Shown one piece after another: positions 62,993 to 64,000 of a stretch of 64,000 nucleotides of DNA. The notes under the pieces are model-generated. The model ran no database searches. It was not told where the DNA came from and saw nothing but the letters and a program-made list of their open reading frames with translations. Numbering within the stretch: the stretch's first letter is position 1; the number at the start of each line of letters is the position of its first letter. The position numbers were made by a program, and so were the translations under genes. Source of the stretch: Roseivirga echinicomitans (GTDB taxonomy: Bacteria; Bacteroidota; Bacteroidia; Cytophagales; Cyclobacteriaceae); contig NZ_LRDB01000012.1 of assembly GCF_001592935.1 (NCBI RefSeq), positions 62,001-126,000 on the forward strand, given 5' to 3'.

Positions 62993-64000
62993 AAGATTTA
63001 GAGCAACCAAAACCACCACGCTGGGCAGACCGCTTTCTGGAGTGGTATTGCAGTCCTAGACTATTGGAGCAAATTCAAGGCGATGTGCATGAACTATTTT
63101 TCTGGCGATTAGAAGAAAAAGGAGTGCAAAGTGCCAAACGCGCTTTCGCTTGGGACATTATTCGCCTCTTCAGGTGGAAGAATATCAAAAGAAAGTCAAG
63201 TCAAACAACTCAATTTAACAACATTGCTATGTTCAAAAACTATTTTAAAATCGGTTGGCGAAATATTCTTCGTCAAAAAATGCCCTCGTTTATCAATATC
63301 ACTGGGCTGTCTTGTGCCATAGGCTGCTGTTTAGTGGCCTTCATGTTCATCGAACCACGTGTCATCAAGGATCAATTTCATGAAAACGGTAAAAACATTT
63401 ACCTGGTCGCTCACGAAGCATTTGTGGAGGGTGAGCTGGGCAAGTATGGAACTTTTGATTCCGGCTTGGCGGAAGACTTGCTTGATCATTTTCCTCAAGT
63501 AAAGCGCATAAGCCGATATAAAGGAGCTCAGAATGTTTTTCGGATTAAGGATAATATTTTCAGAAGCTATGTCAATTATGTGGACCCCGATTTCTTAATG
63601 TCCTTCTCTTTTCCTATGGTTCAGGGAAGTAAGAATGTACTGGAAGATCCCTCCAAGATTGTCATAGACCAATCCACTGCTGTTAGGTTTTTCGGAGATG
63701 AATATCCGATTGATAAATTAGTAAAAGTCATTTTTGGAGAAGAGGAAATAACCTTTGCGGTTGGTGGAGTGATGGAGGATGTCCCAACCAATTCTAGTTT
63801 GAGACCTAGTTTTCTGTTGAATTATGAAGTGTTGGAGGGCCGAGGGGTGCCAACGCAAAACAATGATGTAACATTTATAGAATTGAAGGACGGAGTAGAT
63901 GCAACCGAGCTGGAAAGTTCGTTTCAGTCAATGGTCGCCCTGCAGAATGGATTGAAACCAGATGCACAATATGAGTCCATTTTTCTTGTGTCTTTAGAGA
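62989..64000 (+). CDS. FtsX/MacB-type ABC transporter permease with prefix domain (3' end outside window)
   Basis: The frame opens at the ATG overlapping the PadR stop and stays open to the edge (337 codons). Residues 1-~60 are the permease prefix domain typical of PadR-linked permeases in Bacteroidota (PPRWADRFLEWYCSPRLLEQ, then IQGDVHELFFWRLEEKG). Residues ~82-120 hold the first membrane helix (FKIGWRNILRQKMPSFINIT then GLSCAIGCCLVAFMF). The MacB-like periplasmic core with EDPSKIVIDQSTAVRFFGDE follows. Full-length members are ~800 residues with four helices. The matching ATPase is not in the window. Probable role: mechanotransmission or efflux of an envelope-active compound. Confidence 0.85.
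   Translation, partial: MKDLEQPKPPRWADRFLEWYCSPRLLEQIQGDVHELFFWRLEEKGVQSAKRAFAWDIIRLFRWKNIKRKSSQTTQFNNIAMFKNYFKIGWRNILRQKMPSFINITGLSCAIGCCLVAFMFIEPRVIKDQFHENGKNIYLVAHEAFVEGELGKYGTFDSGLAEDLLDHFPQVKRISRYKGAQNVFRIKDNIFRSYVNYVDPDFLMSFSFPMVQGSKNVLEDPSKIVIDQSTAVRFFGDEYPIDKLVKVIFGEEEITFAVGGVMEDVPTNSSLRPSFLLNYEVLEGRGVPTQNNDVTFIELKDGVDATELESSFQSMVALQNGLKPDAQYESIFLVSLE

Overview
The window looks like a chromosome segment of a gliding-type Bacteroidota, most likely order Cytophagales (a Roseivirga/Fulvivirga/Marivirga-like marine lineage; genus not determinable by eye). The grounds are: a sprA (type IX secretion/gliding) gene next to ruvA; the run EnvC-like peptidase, tatA, gatA, LysM transglycosylase, DUF4837, ruvA, sprA; folP-cdaA; a short-chain threonine dehydrogenase beside kbl; many lipoproteins; frequent TTG starts; few Shine-Dalgarno sites; and TAnnTTTG-type -7 boxes. 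No rRNA, tRNA, IS element, prophage or CRISPR array was seen.

Layout. 1-16.8 kb (minus strand) is envelope and housekeeping: sprA (cut by the window edge), ruvA, DUF4837 lipoprotein, LysM lytic transglycosylase, gatA, tatA, M23/EnvC-like peptidase, DUF4292 lipoprotein, TPR protein and an oligosaccharide flippase. 16.9-22.9 kb is metabolism: enoyl-CoA hydratase, isocitrate dehydrogenase, and the threonine-to-glycine pair tdh/kbl with an 87-residue companion. 22.9-34.4 kb holds nine paralogous 6-bladed beta-propeller proteins on the plus strand, eight of them consecutive lipoprotein genes that share C-termini, leader regions and pieces of spacer DNA. 34.4-45.4 kb is again housekeeping: cdaA, folP, a duplicated DUF1599 protein, a DoxX/MauE-like membrane protein, aroK, a FadL-like porin, a Ser/Arg-rich lipoprotein, proS, nfeD-floA and an EamA transporter. 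45.4-49 kb is a compact four-gene glycan operon (cupin, GNAT/FemAB-like transferase, flippase, GT2), followed by pyruvate carboxylase.

52.7-62.5 kb is the most unusual part: a Pel-like exopolysaccharide locus with non-canonical architecture. It encodes a PelF-type glycosyltransferase, a PelG-type membrane protein with about 98 extra N-terminal residues, a stand-alone periplasmic PelA-like hydrolase (GH114 type), an unrecognised 656-residue polytopic membrane protein, and one 1298-residue lipoprotein that appears to fuse a PelA-like deacetylase (DUF2194 type) to a PelB-like helical-repeat scaffold and outer-membrane barrel. No PelD-like c-di-GMP receptor, PelE or PelC is encoded here. The inferred flow is synthesis by PelF, export by PelG plus the 656-residue protein, trimming by the hydrolase, and deacetylation with outer-membrane exit through the fusion protein.

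The last 1.4 kb holds a PadR regulator with two palindromic operator-like sites, translationally coupled to an FtsX/MacB-type permease that runs off the window.
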